A DNA stretch of 64,000 bases from Curtobacterium sp. MCBD17_035 (GCF_003234815.2 NZ_CP126279.1:2046001-2110000), one strand, 5' to 3'. Shown: positions 8,554-17,823, counted from the stretch's first letter. Numbers and translations are program-made. The notes: generated by a model not told the origin, from the letters alone.

Positions 8554-10404
8554 GTGGCGTACGACGAAGCAGAGTTCGGTTCGGAGCTCCGGGGCTACCG
8601 GCGGGACGACGTCGATCGCGCACTCGGTGAGCTGCGCCGTGAGCTCATCAAGTCGAACAACGACCGTGCCGAGGCCGCCAAGGAGATCCGCCTGCTGCAG
8701 GCCCGGGTCGACGACCTGCAGTCCGAGCTCGACGAGGCCGGCACGCCGACGTACAGCGGGCTCGGCACCCGGCTCGAGAACACCCTGCGCGTCGCCGAGG
8801 AACAGGCGACCCGCCTCATCAGCCAGGCCGACATCGACGCCGAACGGCTCCGTGCGACGAGCAGGACGGAAGCCGCCCGCCTCGTCGCGGACGCCCAGCG
8901 CGAGGCGACCGACACCCTCGAGGACGCCCGGGCCCGCGCGACGAGCGACGTGGCCCGAGCACGCGCCGAGGCCGCGGACACGATCGAACGCGCCCGGTCC
9001 GAGGCCGGATTGCTGCTCCAGGACGCCCGGAGCGAGGCCTCGGCCACGCGCGGCGCCGCGGTCACCGAAGCCGCCGAGACCCGCTCCGTCGCCGTCCGCG
9101 AGACCGCTGCGCTCCGTGCGCAGGTCGAGCGCGAGGTCGCCGAACTGCGCGAGGTCGCCCAGCGCGAGGCCGCAGCGGCACGCGAGGCCGCGGCGGCGCT
9201 CGACCGCGAGACCGAACACCGCCGCGGTGTGTTCGAGGCCGAGCACGAGCGACGCACCGCCGAGCTCGAACGCGCGATGCGCGAGGGCCACGAGACACTC
9301 GACCACGAACTGCGGAGCGGCCGCGAGTCCTGGGCCAGGGAGCTCCAGGCAGGTCGCGACGCCCTGGCGCTCGAGCTCGAGACCGGACGCGCGCAGCTCG
9401 AGGACGAGGTCGCCGGTCGGCTCGAGGCCGTCGACGCGGAACTCGCCAGGCGCCGTGACGACACCGAGGCCGGGCTGGCCGCCGAGCGTGCGGCGTGGGA
9501 GCACGAGGCCGTCCGCGCTCGGACGGACCTCGAGCAGGAGCTCAGCGCGGCCCGTGCCCGGTCGGACCAGGAACTGGCCGCGGCGCGCAGCGACCTCGAC
9601 CACGAGATCGAGTCGGCGCGTGCCGCGATCGCGGTCGACACCGAGCAGACGCGCCTCGAGAACGAGCGCCTGGTGGAGGAGACCGCCGAGCGGATCGCGC
9701 GCGAGACCGCCGACCACCAGGCCCGGATCGCGCGGGAGCGGGCCGCCGCGGAGGACGCCGCGGAGCGGGCCGTTGCGGCACACGAGCACGAACTCGCCGA
9801 GCGCTCGGCACGGGAGCACGCCGCGCTCGACACCGAGATCGCCGAGCGGCGCACCGCCGAGATCGGCGCGCTGCTCGCCGAGCGGGACGCACTCCGCGAG
9901 CAGATCGACGTCGCCCGGGCCGACCTGGACCGTGAGGTCGACGAGATGCGCGCCGCCCTCGCCCGCGAGCGCGAGGACGCCCGCGCCGCCCTCGAGTCCG
10001 AGCTCGCCGGTCGCCGCGACGAAGCCGAGCAGGACTACCTGCAGAAGCACCAGGACACCGTCGCGGAGACCCAGAAGTACCTCGACGAGGCGAACCTGCA
10101 GCTCGCCGAGGCCGTCCGACGCGCCCACGACGCCCGAGCGGAGGCCGACCGGCTCGACCGCGAGTCACAGGACGCCGCTCGCGCGCGCGCGGACCGCGCG
10201 GCCGAGCGTGCGGACGAGACCCTCCGCGACGCCCAGGAGCGCGCCCGCACGCTCGTCGCCGAGGCCGAGGAGCGGACCGCTCGCCTGGTCGCCGACGCGG
10301 AGGACCGCCTCGCCGCCATCCGCATGGAGCGCGAGGCGGTGGCCGGGTACCTCGAGAACCTCCGTGGAGCGCTGACGCACGCGGTCGAGGTCCAGCGGGA
10401 CTGA
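8554..10404 (+). CDS. Very long coiled-coil protein with DivIVA-like N-terminus
   Basis: 616 residues. The first ~60 (FGSELRGYRRDDVDRALGEL, then KEIRLLQARVDDLQSEL) resemble the DivIVA/Wag31 membrane-curvature-binding head. The remainder is almost unbroken charged coiled coil, rich in Ala, Arg and Glu, up to the C-terminal MEREAVAGYLENLRGAL segment. The length is more than twice that of Wag31, resembling the polar scaffold proteins Scy and FilP of Streptomyces in style. The GTG start at 8554 is preceded by AGGAGCGACAC. It is transcribed alone. A role as a polar or septal scaffold is inferred from architecture. The low complexity produces long shadow frames on the other strand, which I discount. 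Confidence 0.8.
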   Translation: MAYDEAEFGSELRGYRRDDVDRALGELRRELIKSNNDRAEAAKEIRLLQARVDDLQSELDEAGTPTYSGLGTRLENTLRVAEEQATRLISQADIDAERLRATSRTEAARLVADAQREATDTLEDARARATSDVARARAEAADTIERARSEAGLLLQDARSEASATRGAAVTEAAETRSVAVRETAALRAQVEREVAELREVAQREAAAAREAAAALDRETEHRRGVFEAEHERRTAELERAMREGHETLDHELRSGRESWARELQAGRDALALELETGRAQLEDEVAGRLEAVDAELARRRDDTEAGLAAERAAWEHEAVRARTDLEQELSAARARSDQELAAARSDLDHEIESARAAIAVDTEQTRLENERLVEETAERIARETADHQARIARERAAAEDAAERAVAAHEHELAERSAREHAALDTEIAERRTAEIGALLAERDALREQIDVARADLDREVDEMRAALAREREDARAALESELAGRRDEAEQDYLQKHQDTVAETQKYLDEANLQLAEAVRRAHDARAEADRLDRESQDAARARADRAAERADETLRDAQERARTLVAEAEERTARLVADAEDRLAAIRMEREAVAGYLENLRGALTHAVEVQRD

Positions 10405-10457
10405 GCACGAGCCACGGCAGCGCCGCGCCGGCTCCCTCCGACGGCGGGGCGTCCGCC

Positions 10458-11213
10458 TCAGTCCGCGACCGGCCAGGTGGTCGGCAGCGGCGCGGATCCC
10501 GGCACGACCAGGTCGGCGATGGCGTCGAGCACGACCCGGACGGCCCGCTCCCCCACCCAGAGGTGCTTCGCTCCGGCGACGGGGACGACGCGGACGGCCG
10601 GCGCGATCGCGAAGCGACGGGCTGCCTCGTCGGGGCGCAAGAAGTCGTCGTGTTCCGGCACGAACGCGACGACGGGGACCTCGAGGTCTCGCCAGCGCGC
10701 CAGGACGTCGTCGGTCGTGCGGTGGAGGGGCGGCGACAACAACACCACGCCCGCGACCGCACCGGATCGGACGTGTTCGATGCCGTGCTGCAGGACGACC
10801 TCGGTCCCGAAGGACCACCCGACGAGCCACGGCGCCGGGAGCCCGCGGTCACGGACCTCGGCCACGGCCGCACGGAGGTCGAACCCCTCGGTGACGCCGT
10901 CCCCGAAGGCACCCTCGGACGTCCCCCGCGGCGACGACACCGAGCGGAAGTTGAAGCGGAGCACCGCGATGGCGGCGAGGGCCGGGAGGCGCGCGGCGGC
11001 TTTCCGGAACACGTGGGAGTCCATGAACCCGCCCGCCGTCGGCAGGGGGTGCAGCGTCACGATCGTCCCGGCGGCGGGCCGTCCCTCCGGCTCGGCCAGC
11101 TCGCCGACGAGCACGAGGTGGTCGTCGGTGACGAGATCGACCTCCGTGCGCAGCGCGGGCAGCACGACGTCGCTCCGGATCTCGGTGACGCGGTCGTCCG
11201 GGGCCGTACTCAC
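10458..11213 (-). CDS. Alpha/beta hydrolase family protein
   Basis: 251 residues with the alpha/beta-hydrolase fold: a core strand and loop TIVTLHPLPTAGG, the nucleophile elbow G-W-S-F-G with Ser134, an acidic residue in PEHDD (about 189-190) and the catalytic-type His217 in GAKHLW. This pattern fits the small KANL3/Tex30-like dienelactone hydrolase group seen in many bacteria; the substrate is unknown. No signal peptide is present, so it is cytoplasmic. The GTG start overlaps the stop of the upstream zinc-ribbon gene as GTGA, so the pair is co-translated downstream of the transglycosylase-like gene. Confidence 0.85.
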   Translation of the reverse strand: MSTAPDDRVTEIRSDVVLPALRTEVDLVTDDHLVLVGELAEPEGRPAAGTIVTLHPLPTAGGFMDSHVFRKAAARLPALAAIAVLRFNFRSVSSPRGTSEGAFGDGVTEGFDLRAAVAEVRDRGLPAPWLVGWSFGTEVVLQHGIEHVRSGAVAGVVLLSPPLHRTTDDVLARWRDLEVPVVAFVPEHDDFLRPDEAARRFAIAPAVRVVPVAGAKHLWVGERAVRVVLDAIADLVVPGSAPLPTTWPVAD

Positions 11214-11506
11214 GCGATCCTCCAGCAGTGGACGTGCCAGTGCCGACGACTGGCGAGGTCGGCGGCGTCACCGAGGACACCGTCCTGCCGCCACACCACG
11301 AGGTGTGCGACACCGGGCTCGATCGTCCCCCCGCACCCCGGACACACGTATGCCTTCTGTGCGGAGGACGCACTGATCGGTTGCACCGTGAACGTCCTGC
11401 CGCGCCGCGACTCGGTGCGCGCCCAACCGGTCAGGAGGCGGTCGAGACCGGACTCCTCATCGGGATCCGCGCGCCCGCGTCGCCGGGGCCGGTTGCTCCG
11501 CGGCAC
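11210..11506 (-). CDS. Small zinc-ribbon-like protein
   Basis: 98 residues. A basic N-terminus (RSNRPRRRGR) is followed by a compact domain with CPGCG (Cys55, Cys58), His68 and the C-terminal HWHVHCW cluster (His89, His91, His93, Cys94). This is a plausible Zn2+ site resembling HNH-like or treble-clef ribbons. The length and pattern match a small protein common in Microbacteriaceae that databases call ATP/GTP-binding protein without clear basis; I see no P-loop. It starts 12 nt after the transglycosylase-like gene and overlaps the hydrolase start (GTGA). Function unknown. Confidence 0.75.
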   Translation of the reverse strand: MPRSNRPRRRGRADPDEESGLDRLLTGWARTESRRGRTFTVQPISASSAQKAYVCPGCGGTIEPGVAHLVVWRQDGVLGDAADLASRRHWHVHCWRIA

Positions 11507-11518
11507 GCCGGGCGCCGA

Positions 11519-12544
11519 TCAATACCAGTTGAAGGCGTTGCTGTGCGCCCAGGCCGCGCACGGCGTCCCGTACGAGCCCTGGATGTACCCGAGCCCCCAC
11601 GCGATCTGCGTCGCCGGGTTGGTCTGCCAGTCGGCCCCGACGCTCGCCATCTTGCTGCCCGGCAGCGCCTGCGGGATGCCGTACGCACCCGAGGGGTTGT
11701 ACGCGTAGACGTTCCAGCTGGACTCACGCGTCCAGAGCGACACGAGGCAGTTGTACTGGTCCGTGCCCCAGCCCTTTGCGGTGACCTGCGTCAGCGCGAT
11801 CGCCTTGGCGCTGCCCGGGTCCGGCGTACCCGCGGCAGGTGCGGCGTCGCTCGCGGTCGCCGCGGCGCTCGAAGCGGTCGAAGTCGACGCTGCTGCGGCG
11901 GTCGTCGTCGTGGTCGTCGTCGGCGCGGTCACCTTCGGCGTCACGACCACGGGCTTCGTCACCTGGTAACCGTCGCGCGTGACGACGACGTTCTGGTACG
12001 TGCCGTGCGCCGTGAACTGCTGCGCGGGCGCCGAGGGCAGCGTCGGCGCGAGGACCGCCGCGGACGCGTACGAACCGGACAGTGGATTGACCAGTGAGCC
12101 GCCAACGAACCCGAACACCGCGAAGAACGACAGCGCGGGGATGGTCGCGCGACGACGGAGGAACGCGGTCACGCCGACGGCACGCTCCGGACGCTTCGGC
12201 GGAGCCACCGGAGCGCGCCGCACCCGGACGACGCGGGCGGCGACGTCACGCTGCGCGGTCAGGGCCGACTCGGCGGCGGTCGTCGCGTGCAGCGCCGCCT
12301 CGCCCCGAGCGATGGGTGCCGAGACGCGGTTGTCGGCGACCGAGACCGGCGTCGGCAGCACGGGAGTGGCCTCCCGGGCCGCCACGCGACGGGCCGCGGG
12401 CCGCTCGACGCGAGGCCGCCCGAGGGCTGCCCGACGTTCGCCGATGACGGAGCTGGACCTGCCCTGGTCGACGGTGTCCTGCTGGAAGGACTCGTTCTGA
12501 CGGGGGGTCCGGACGGATCGTGGTTCTGCGGTGTGCCTGCCCAT
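11519..12544 (-). CDS. Lytic transglycosylase-like (SLT/resuscitation-factor type) envelope protein
   Basis: 341 residues from the ATG at 12544; a TACCCT hexamer 10 nt upstream fits a nearly leaderless transcript. The N-terminal ~130 residues are basic and cytoplasmic-looking. One membrane segment (ALSFFAVFGFVGGSLVNPL) follows, then a Thr/Ala-rich linker. The C-terminal ~95-residue domain carries LVSLWTRESSWNVYAYNPSG and AYGIPQALPGSKM, with the catalytic-type Glu in RESSWN, and ends WAHSNAFNWY. This is the transglycosylase-like domain that trims peptidoglycan. It is oriented as a type II membrane protein. Two small genes follow closely, likely in the same transcript. Confidence 0.88.
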   Translation of the reverse strand: MGRHTAEPRSVRTPRQNESFQQDTVDQGRSSSVIGERRAALGRPRVERPAARRVAAREATPVLPTPVSVADNRVSAPIARGEAALHATTAAESALTAQRDVAARVVRVRRAPVAPPKRPERAVGVTAFLRRRATIPALSFFAVFGFVGGSLVNPLSGSYASAAVLAPTLPSAPAQQFTAHGTYQNVVVTRDGYQVTKPVVVTPKVTAPTTTTTTTAAAASTSTASSAAATASDAAPAAGTPDPGSAKAIALTQVTAKGWGTDQYNCLVSLWTRESSWNVYAYNPSGAYGIPQALPGSKMASVGADWQTNPATQIAWGLGYIQGSYGTPCAAWAHSNAFNWY

Positions 12545-12591
12545 GAGTCCGTCCAGGGTAACGGATGGATCACGGAATGCGAAGCACTGAC

Positions 12592-13140
12592 TCACCGAAC
12601 GGCGAGCATGACCTCCACCACGGCGTCGAGCACCGCGTCGACCTGGCCCTCGCGGTACCCACCGTGCTTGGGCCGGAACACCACCGACCGCACCTCGGTG
12701 AGGCTCAGGGGCTTGCCGTCGTGGAAGTACCCGCGCAGTCGGGCGGCGAAGGTGTCCACGTCCTTCGGGTGGTAGCCGACCGTCAGGAAGCCGACCCGTT
12801 GGAACCGCTGGCCGTCCGGGCGGTCGAGGCGCGCCACCACGTCGGACGCCTTGGCGCGGGCCTCGGCGTACCACGCCTTCTGTCCGTGACGGCTCAGCTC
12901 CGCCTCGCGCTCCCGAGCCGCGAAGGCGTCCTCGAGCCGCTCGAGCGCCGCGTCGACGTGCTGCGTCGAGTACCCGCCCTTGCGCATGCTGAAGGCGGTC
13001 GCGCGGATCTTGTCCGAGGCGACGTGGCCGTCGGCGCCGTCGTCCGTGTAGGCCCGCCGCGCGTCCTCGAGGAACCGGTCGACCTCGTCGACGTCGTAGC
13101 CGAGGGTCGAACGGTCCACGGTCGGGAATGTCGAAGCCAC
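12592..13140 (-). CDS. DivIVA-domain protein with two DivIVA-like repeats
   Basis: 182 residues with two copies of a short DivIVA-N-like motif: LGYDVDEVDRFLEDAR near the start and VGYHPKDVDTFAARLRG about 120 residues on. Each is followed by an FSMRKGGYSTQHVDAALERLE or FRPKHGGYREGQVDAVLDAV type segment. There is no long coiled coil, unlike Wag31. The GTG start at 13140 lies 6 nt after a CATGAT hexamer, so it may be leaderless. Such paired-motif proteins occur widely in Microbacteriaceae; the function is unknown, presumably envelope or division related. Confidence 0.8.
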   Translation of the reverse strand: MASTFPTVDRSTLGYDVDEVDRFLEDARRAYTDDGADGHVASDKIRATAFSMRKGGYSTQHVDAALERLEDAFAAREREAELSRHGQKAWYAEARAKASDVVARLDRPDGQRFQRVGFLTVGYHPKDVDTFAARLRGYFHDGKPLSLTEVRSVVFRPKHGGYREGQVDAVLDAVVEVMLAVR

Positions 13141-13201
13141 GGCGACATCATGCCATCACCGCCCATGCGAGCAGCACCGGGCCGTCGGCTCGGCTCGCGC
13201 C

Positions 13202-14212
13202 TCAGTGCACCACGAGGTACAGGACGTACGCGACCGCCGCCGACGGGAGCACGCTGTCGATGCGGTCGAGCAGGCCACCGTGCCCCGGCAGGAACGTCGA
13301 GATGTCCTTGATGCCGAGGTCGCGCTTGATCATCGACTCGGTGAGGTCCCCGATGGTCGCCGAGGCCGTGATCGCGACACCGAGGACGACGCCGAACCAC
13401 CAGGGCTCGTCGAGGAGCAGCACGGACACGATCACGCCCGCGATCATGCTGGCCAGCAACGACCCGCCGAAGCCCTCCCACGTCTTCTTCGGACTGATCC
13501 TCGGCGCCATCGGGTGCTTGCCGAACGACAGACCACTCGCGTAGGCGCCCGTGTCGACGGACACCACGACGATGAGGAACGCCATGGTCCACCACTGGCC
13601 GTGTGGCAGCGCGGTGAGGAGCACCGCACATCCGGCGAGCAGTGCGACGTACACCTGGACGAACAGGCCCGCCATGAGGTCGAGGACCACACTGCTCGCC
13701 GCCAGGCGCGGTCGGGTGGCAGCGAGCTCGACCAGGCGCCACACCGTGATGAGCACGATCCCGGCGATGAGTTCGAGGAGCGCGGCGCGCGGCCCCCCGA
13801 AGAAGGCGACCGGGGCGATGGCGACGCCGGCGAGGACACTCGGGATCCGGGGGACGTCACGGCCACCGGCGCGCATCGCCGTCGCGAGCTCGTAGACCGC
13901 GACACCGACCAGGAACGCGCCGACGAGGATGAACAGCGCCTTCCAGATGACGAGGCTGCCGACCATCACCAGGCCGAACACGACTCCGATGCCGATCGCC
14001 GCGGGCAGGTTGCGTCCGGTGCGCGCGGTCAGCTGTTCGTTCCGGGCCTCGATCTCGGCACGACGCTGCCGCAGCTGCGTCTCGAAGTCGGTCCGCGCAG
14101 ACCGTGCGCGCGCGTCGAGGTCGGCGCGGAGCCGTCGCGCGGTGGAAGCGGGCCGGGTCGCGCGGTCGTGTTCGCCCGACTCGGGGCGGGGGTCCCCCTG
14201 CGACTGCTCCAT
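13202..14212 (-). CDS. cdsA: Phosphatidate cytidylyltransferase CdsA
   Basis: Makes CDP-diacylglycerol from phosphatidate and CTP at the membrane, the entry to phospholipid synthesis. 336 residues: a charged cytoplasmic N-terminus of ~85 residues, then about eight hydrophobic segments. The C-terminal family signature is present (MIKRDLGIKD, then LPGHGGLLDRIDS). Its ATG overlaps the stop of frr by one base (TGATG), so it is the last gene of the pyrH-frr-cdsA operon, the usual bacterial arrangement. Confidence 0.95.
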   Translation of the reverse strand: MEQSQGDPRPESGEHDRATRPASTARRLRADLDARARSARTDFETQLRQRRAEIEARNEQLTARTGRNLPAAIGIGVVFGLVMVGSLVIWKALFILVGAFLVGVAVYELATAMRAGGRDVPRIPSVLAGVAIAPVAFFGGPRAALLELIAGIVLITVWRLVELAATRPRLAASSVVLDLMAGLFVQVYVALLAGCAVLLTALPHGQWWTMAFLIVVVSVDTGAYASGLSFGKHPMAPRISPKKTWEGFGGSLLASMIAGVIVSVLLLDEPWWFGVVLGVAITASATIGDLTESMIKRDLGIKDISTFLPGHGGLLDRIDSVLPSAAVAYVLYLVVH

Positions 14213-14766
14213 CAGACCTCGAGGAGTTCCGCTTCCTTCTTCTTGAGCGCGTCGTCGATCTGGTCGACGTAGCGCTTCGTGAGGGCCTCGAGCTCCTTGT
14301 CGGCGCGCGAGATCTCGTCGTCCGAGATCTCGCCCTTCAGCGCGTCGAGGTCGTCCTTCGCGCGACGACGGATGTTCCGGATGACCACCTTGTGGTCCTC
14401 GCCCTTGCCCCGGACGATCTTGACGAACTCCTTGCGGCGGTCCTGCGTCAGCTCCGGGATCGTGACCCGGACGATCTCGCCGTCGTTCGACGGGCTCGCG
14501 CCGAGGTTCGGGAACGTCGCGATCGCGCGCTCGATCTCCTTGAGCGCGGTCTTGTCGTACGGCGTGACGATGAGGGTGCGCGCCTCGGGCGTCTGCAACG
14601 ACGCGAGCTGCGCGAGCGGCGTCGGCGAACCGTAGTAGTCGACCGGGATCTTCTGGAACAACGCCGCGTTGATGCGGCCGGTGCGGACGGTCGAGAAGTC
14701 GTCCTTGGCCACCTCGACGGCGCGCGTCATCTTCTCGGTCGCCTCGGTCAGGACATCACTGATCAC
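14212..14766 (-). CDS. frr: Ribosome recycling factor
   Basis: Releases ribosomes from mRNA after termination together with EF-G. 184 residues, the family length. The GTG start at 14766 is preceded by GGAGAA at good spacing; the open frame extends upstream but those residues do not look like RRF. Typical segments are present: [52 protein letters not shown] and [12 protein letters not shown]. It lies between pyrH and cdsA on the same strand. Confidence 0.96.
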   Translation of the reverse strand: MISDVLTEATEKMTRAVEVAKDDFSTVRTGRINAALFQKIPVDYYGSPTPLAQLASLQTPEARTLIVTPYDKTALKEIERAIATFPNLGASPSNDGEIVRVTIPELTQDRRKEFVKIVRGKGEDHKVVIRNIRRRAKDDLDALKGEISDDEISRADKELEALTKRYVDQIDDALKKKEAELLEV

Positions 14767-14854
14767 GGTCGTTCTCCTTCGGTACGCGTCGAGTCTAGTC
14801 GCGCGGGGTCCGTCGACCGTCCGGGAGGCCCCGCGCGCCTCGACCTCGCAGGGC

Positions 14855-15574
14855 TCAGTTGCTGACGACGGTCCCGATGCGTGCGCCGCGGATGGCGGCG
14901 GCGACGTTGCCCTCGCCCTCCATCCCGAACACGTGCATGGGCATGCCGTTGTCCATGCAGAGACTGAAGGCGGTGGCGTCCACGACCTTGAGCCCGCGGA
15001 CGAGGGCGTCCTGGTAGGTGACCCGCTCGAGCTTCTCGGCCGACGGGTCCTTCTTCGGGTCCGCCGAGTACACCCCGTCGACGCCGTTCTTCGCGACGAG
15101 GACCTCGTTGGCACCGATCTCGAGCGCACGCTGCGCGGCCACGGTGTCCGTCGAGAAGTACGGCAGCCCCGCACCGGCGCCGAAGATGACGACGCGGCCC
15201 TTCTCGAGGTGCCGCTCCGCCCGGCGGGGGATGTAGGGCTCGGCCACCTGCGTCATCGCGATCGCCGACTGGACCCGCGTCGCGGCACCCGCCTGCTCGA
15301 GGAAGTCCTGGAGCGCCAGCGCGTTCATGACGGTGCCGAGCATGCCCATGTAGTCGGCGCGGCCGCGGTCCATGCCGCTCTGGCTGAGCTCGGCGCCGCG
15401 GAAGAAGTTCCCGCCGCCGACGACCACGGCGATCTCGACGTCGCGTGCTGCTTCGGCGATCTCGCCCGCCAGGCGGCTCACGACCGCGGGGCTCACACCG
15501 AGGGATCCGGCGCCGAACGCCTCTCCCGAGAGCTTCAGGAGGACGCGCCTGCGGCCGGTCTTCTCGTCGGTCAT
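14855..15574 (-). CDS. pyrH: UMP kinase
   Basis: Phosphorylates UMP to UDP; amino-acid-kinase fold. 239 residues, start ATG at 15574. Motifs include the phosphate-binding [23 protein letters not shown], the [18 protein letters not shown] stretch and [18 protein letters not shown] near the end. It follows tsf after a strong hairpin (15632-15668) and precedes frr by 88 nt, as in most bacteria. Confidence 0.96.
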   Translation of the reverse strand: MTDEKTGRRRVLLKLSGEAFGAGSLGVSPAVVSRLAGEIAEAARDVEIAVVVGGGNFFRGAELSQSGMDRGRADYMGMLGTVMNALALQDFLEQAGAATRVQSAIAMTQVAEPYIPRRAERHLEKGRVVIFGAGAGLPYFSTDTVAAQRALEIGANEVLVAKNGVDGVYSADPKKDPSAEKLERVTYQDALVRGLKVVDATAFSLCMDNGMPMHVFGMEGEGNVAAAIRGARIGTVVSN

Positions 15575-15631
15575 CGTTCGGTTCGCCCTTTCGTCGTCGT
15601 GCTGGAGGGAATCTATCGGAAGCGGACATGA

Positions 15632-15668
15632 CGACGGGGTCCGGAACGTGTCGTTCCGGACCCCGTCG
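15632..15668 (-). terminator. Terminator of the rpsB-tsf transcript
   Basis: Perfect 17-bp inverted repeat, arms 15632-15648 and 15652-15668 with a 3-nt loop, directly after the tsf stop codon and before pyrH. The stem is very GC-rich and there is no long U tract. It may stop or attenuate transcription into pyrH-frr-cdsA. Confidence 0.75.
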
Positions 15669-15676
15669 GTGGTGGG

Positions 15677-16504
15677 TTACGCGCCGACCTTGACGCGGGC
15701 GAAGCCCTCGATGGTCAGACCGGCGTCCTGCGCGACCTTGGCCACGGAGACCTTCGAGTCCTTCGCGTAGCCCTGCTCGAGCAGCACGATCTCCTTGAAG
15801 AAGCCGTTCAGGCGGCCCTCGATGATCTTCGGGAGCGCGGCCTCCGGCTTGCCCTCGGCGCGCGTGGTCTCCTCGACGATCCCGCGCTCCTTCTCGACGG
15901 CCTCGGTCGGGACGTCCTCGCGCGTCAGGTACTTCGGGTCGGCGAACGCGATGTGCTGCGCGATCGACCGAGCCGTCTCGGCGTCGTCACCCGAGTAGGC
16001 GACGACGACGCCGACCTGCGGGGGCAGGTCCTGGCTGGTCTTGTGCAGGTAGATCGCGAAGTTCGTGCCGTCGACACGGGCGACCGTGCGGAGCTCGACC
16101 TTCTCGCCCATGAGCGCGGCGTTGTCGTTGATGTAGTCGCTGGCCGTCTGGCCGTTGACCGTCGCCGCGTTGCCGGCCTCGACCGTGCCGGCGCCGGCCT
16201 CGGCGACCGCGCCGAGGACCTCGGACGCGAGCGCGATGAAGCGGTCGTTCTTCGCGACGAAGTCGGTCTCGCTCGCGAGCTCGATGATCGTGGCGGCACC
16301 GGTGGTCTCGGTGGCGGCGACGAGGCCCGCGGTGGTCGCACGGCCTTCGCGCTTCGCGACACCCTTGAGGCCCTTGACCCGGAGGATCTCGATGGCCTTC
16401 TCGATGTCGCCGTCGGCCTCGACGAGCGCGTTCTTGCTGTCGAGCATGCCCGCGCCGAGGCGGTCACGCAGGGTCTTCACGTCAGCTGCGGTGAAGTTCG
16501 CCAT
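15677..16504 (-). CDS. tsf: Translation elongation factor Ts
   Basis: Nucleotide exchange factor for EF-Tu. 275 residues, start ATG at 16504. The N-terminal UBA-like domain (VKTLRDRLGAGMLDSKNALVEADGD) and the signature SETDFVAKNDRFIALA are clear. It follows rpsB on the same strand with an intervening hairpin. Confidence 0.97.
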   Translation of the reverse strand: MANFTAADVKTLRDRLGAGMLDSKNALVEADGDIEKAIEILRVKGLKGVAKREGRATTAGLVAATETTGAATIIELASETDFVAKNDRFIALASEVLGAVAEAGAGTVEAGNAATVNGQTASDYINDNAALMGEKVELRTVARVDGTNFAIYLHKTSQDLPPQVGVVVAYSGDDAETARSIAQHIAFADPKYLTREDVPTEAVEKERGIVEETTRAEGKPEAALPKIIEGRLNGFFKEIVLLEQGYAKDSKVSVAKVAQDAGLTIEGFARVKVGA

Positions 16505-16541
16505 GGTGGACGTCCTTTCTGGACTCGCGTGTGGTGATGAA

Positions 16542-16569
16542 CGGGGAGGCGCCGGACGGCGCCTCCCCG
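16542..16569 (-). terminator. Hairpin between rpsB and tsf (attenuator or processing site)
   Basis: Arms 16542-16553 and 16558-16569, 12 perfect base pairs, 4-nt loop, containing GGGGAGGCGCC. It sits in the rpsB-tsf gap. Because the two genes are normally co-transcribed, it more likely tunes tsf level or stabilises mRNA than ends transcription. Confidence 0.55.
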
Positions 16570-16590
16570 GTGTGTCCTGTGCGGCTGGTG

Positions 16591-17511
16591 TTACTCGGCC
16601 GGGGTGGTCTCGGCGGCGGCAACGGCCTCGGCCGTCGGCTCCGCGTTGACCGTCTCGAGCGGCTCGCCCAGCGGCTTCTCGGCGACCTGCGCGTCGGCGT
16701 CGTTCTCCTCGACCGTGGCGCCCTCGCCCTCGGTCTGGCCTGCGGCGGTGTTCGACCCGCCCTGCGCGAGGAGCTCCTGCTCCCACTCGGCCAGCGGCTC
16801 GACGGGCTCGTCCGACCCGCCCTGGTGGCGGACGGTCAGGCCCTCGGCGGCGGCGTCGGCGACGATGCGCGTCAGCAGACCGACCGAGCGGATCGCGTCG
16901 TCGTTGCCCGGGATCGGGTAGGTGATCTCATCGGGATCGCAGTTGGTGTCGAGGATGCCGATGACCGGGATGCCGAGCTTCTGCGCCTCGTCGATGGCGA
17001 GGTGCTCCTTCTTGGTGTCGACGACCCACAGGGCGCTCGGCGTGCGCGTGAGGTTGCGGATGCCACCGAGGGTCTTGTGCAGCTTGTCGAGCTCGCGCTT
17101 CTTGATGAGGAGCTCCTTCTTGGTGAAGCCCTTCGTCGTGTCGTCGAAGTCGATCTCCTCGAGCTCCTTCATGCGGGCGAGCCGCTTGGAGACCGTCTGG
17201 AAGTTCGTGAGGAGACCCCCGAGCCAACGCTGGTTGACGTAGGGCTGGCCGACGCGCGTCGCCTGCTCGGCGATGGAGTTCTGCGCCTGCTTCTTGGTGC
17301 CGACGAAGAGGATCGTGCCGCCGTGGGCGACGGTCTCCTTGACGAAGTCGTAGGCGCGGTCGATGTAGGACAGCGACTGCTGCAGGTCGATGATGTGGAT
17401 GCCCGAGCGCTCGGCGAGGATGAAACGCTTCACCTTCGGGTTCCACCGGCGGGTCTGGTGCCCGAAGTGCACGCCGCTGTCGAGCAGCTGGCGGATGGTG
17501 ACGACGGCCAT
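16591..17511 (-). CDS. rpsB: 30S ribosomal protein S2
   Basis: 306 residues. The start at 17511 ([19 protein letters not shown]) has AAGGAGAA at proper spacing. The S2 core runs to about residue 225 ([31 protein letters not shown]). A C-terminal acidic Ala/Glu-rich tail of about 70 residues follows, longer than in E. coli and common in actinobacteria. It is the first gene of the rpsB-tsf unit. Confidence 0.97.
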   Translation of the reverse strand: MAVVTIRQLLDSGVHFGHQTRRWNPKVKRFILAERSGIHIIDLQQSLSYIDRAYDFVKETVAHGGTILFVGTKKQAQNSIAEQATRVGQPYVNQRWLGGLLTNFQTVSKRLARMKELEEIDFDDTTKGFTKKELLIKKRELDKLHKTLGGIRNLTRTPSALWVVDTKKEHLAIDEAQKLGIPVIGILDTNCDPDEITYPIPGNDDAIRSVGLLTRIVADAAAEGLTVRHQGGSDEPVEPLAEWEQELLAQGGSNTAAGQTEGEGATVEENDADAQVAEKPLGEPLETVNAEPTAEAVAAAETTPAE

Positions 17512-17700
17512 GGCCGTTCTCCTTTTCCGGCGCACGGCACGGCCGCGCGCTGATGTTGCGGTTTGTCGACCACGACCGGCGGTCGGGTCCCTGGTGCCCG
17601 GCGCACGACCGCCGCGACGCCGGAGAGGACCAGCGGGCGGACCGATGGGCGTGGAGGCCGATGGGCACGCGAAGTCAGCGCTCAGCGCGCTGCTGCACTC

Positions 17701-17709
17701 AGGATAGCA
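17701..17709 (-). promoter_or_regulatory. Extended -10 promoter element of rpsB-tsf
   Basis: On the minus strand TGCTATCCT combines an extended-10 TGn with a TAnnnT hexamer. It is about 190 nt upstream of the rpsB start. No good -35 was seen, as expected for extended -10 promoters. Confidence 0.45.
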
Positions 17710-17734
17710 CCAGCCGGTCGCGCCGCAGGACGCC

Positions 17735-17783
17735 GGGAGGCACGGTGCCGGTGACTTGATCGTCTCCCGTGCCCCGTGCCTCC
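17735..17783 (-). terminator. Imperfect hairpin after the sugar porter gene
   Basis: GGAGGCACGG (17736-17745) pairs with CCGTGCCTCC (17774-17783) across a 28-nt loop that contains a smaller repeat. It lies just downstream of the transporter stop at 17824 and carries the recurrent GGGAGGC core. Confidence 0.5.
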
Positions 17784-17823
17784 TGGACGACCGGCAACGC
17801 CGATCGCGATGGTCCCGCGCCGG

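Larger units (their letters stand above)
17512..17823. other. Long rpsB leader and sugar-porter 3' region
   Basis: 312 nt without a gene. The rpsB-proximal part is a long 5' leader on the minus strand (about 185 nt if transcription starts near 17697), a plausible site for S2 autoregulation. It also holds an extended -10 (17701-17709) and an imperfect hairpin after the sugar porter (17735-17783). No leader peptide was recognised. Confidence 0.4.

Noticed and set aside
8554-10404. Possible DNA-level repeats in the coiled-coil gene
   Set aside because: The repetition is at the amino-acid composition level (Ala/Arg/Glu heptads); no exact tandem DNA unit or CRISPR-like spacing was seen.
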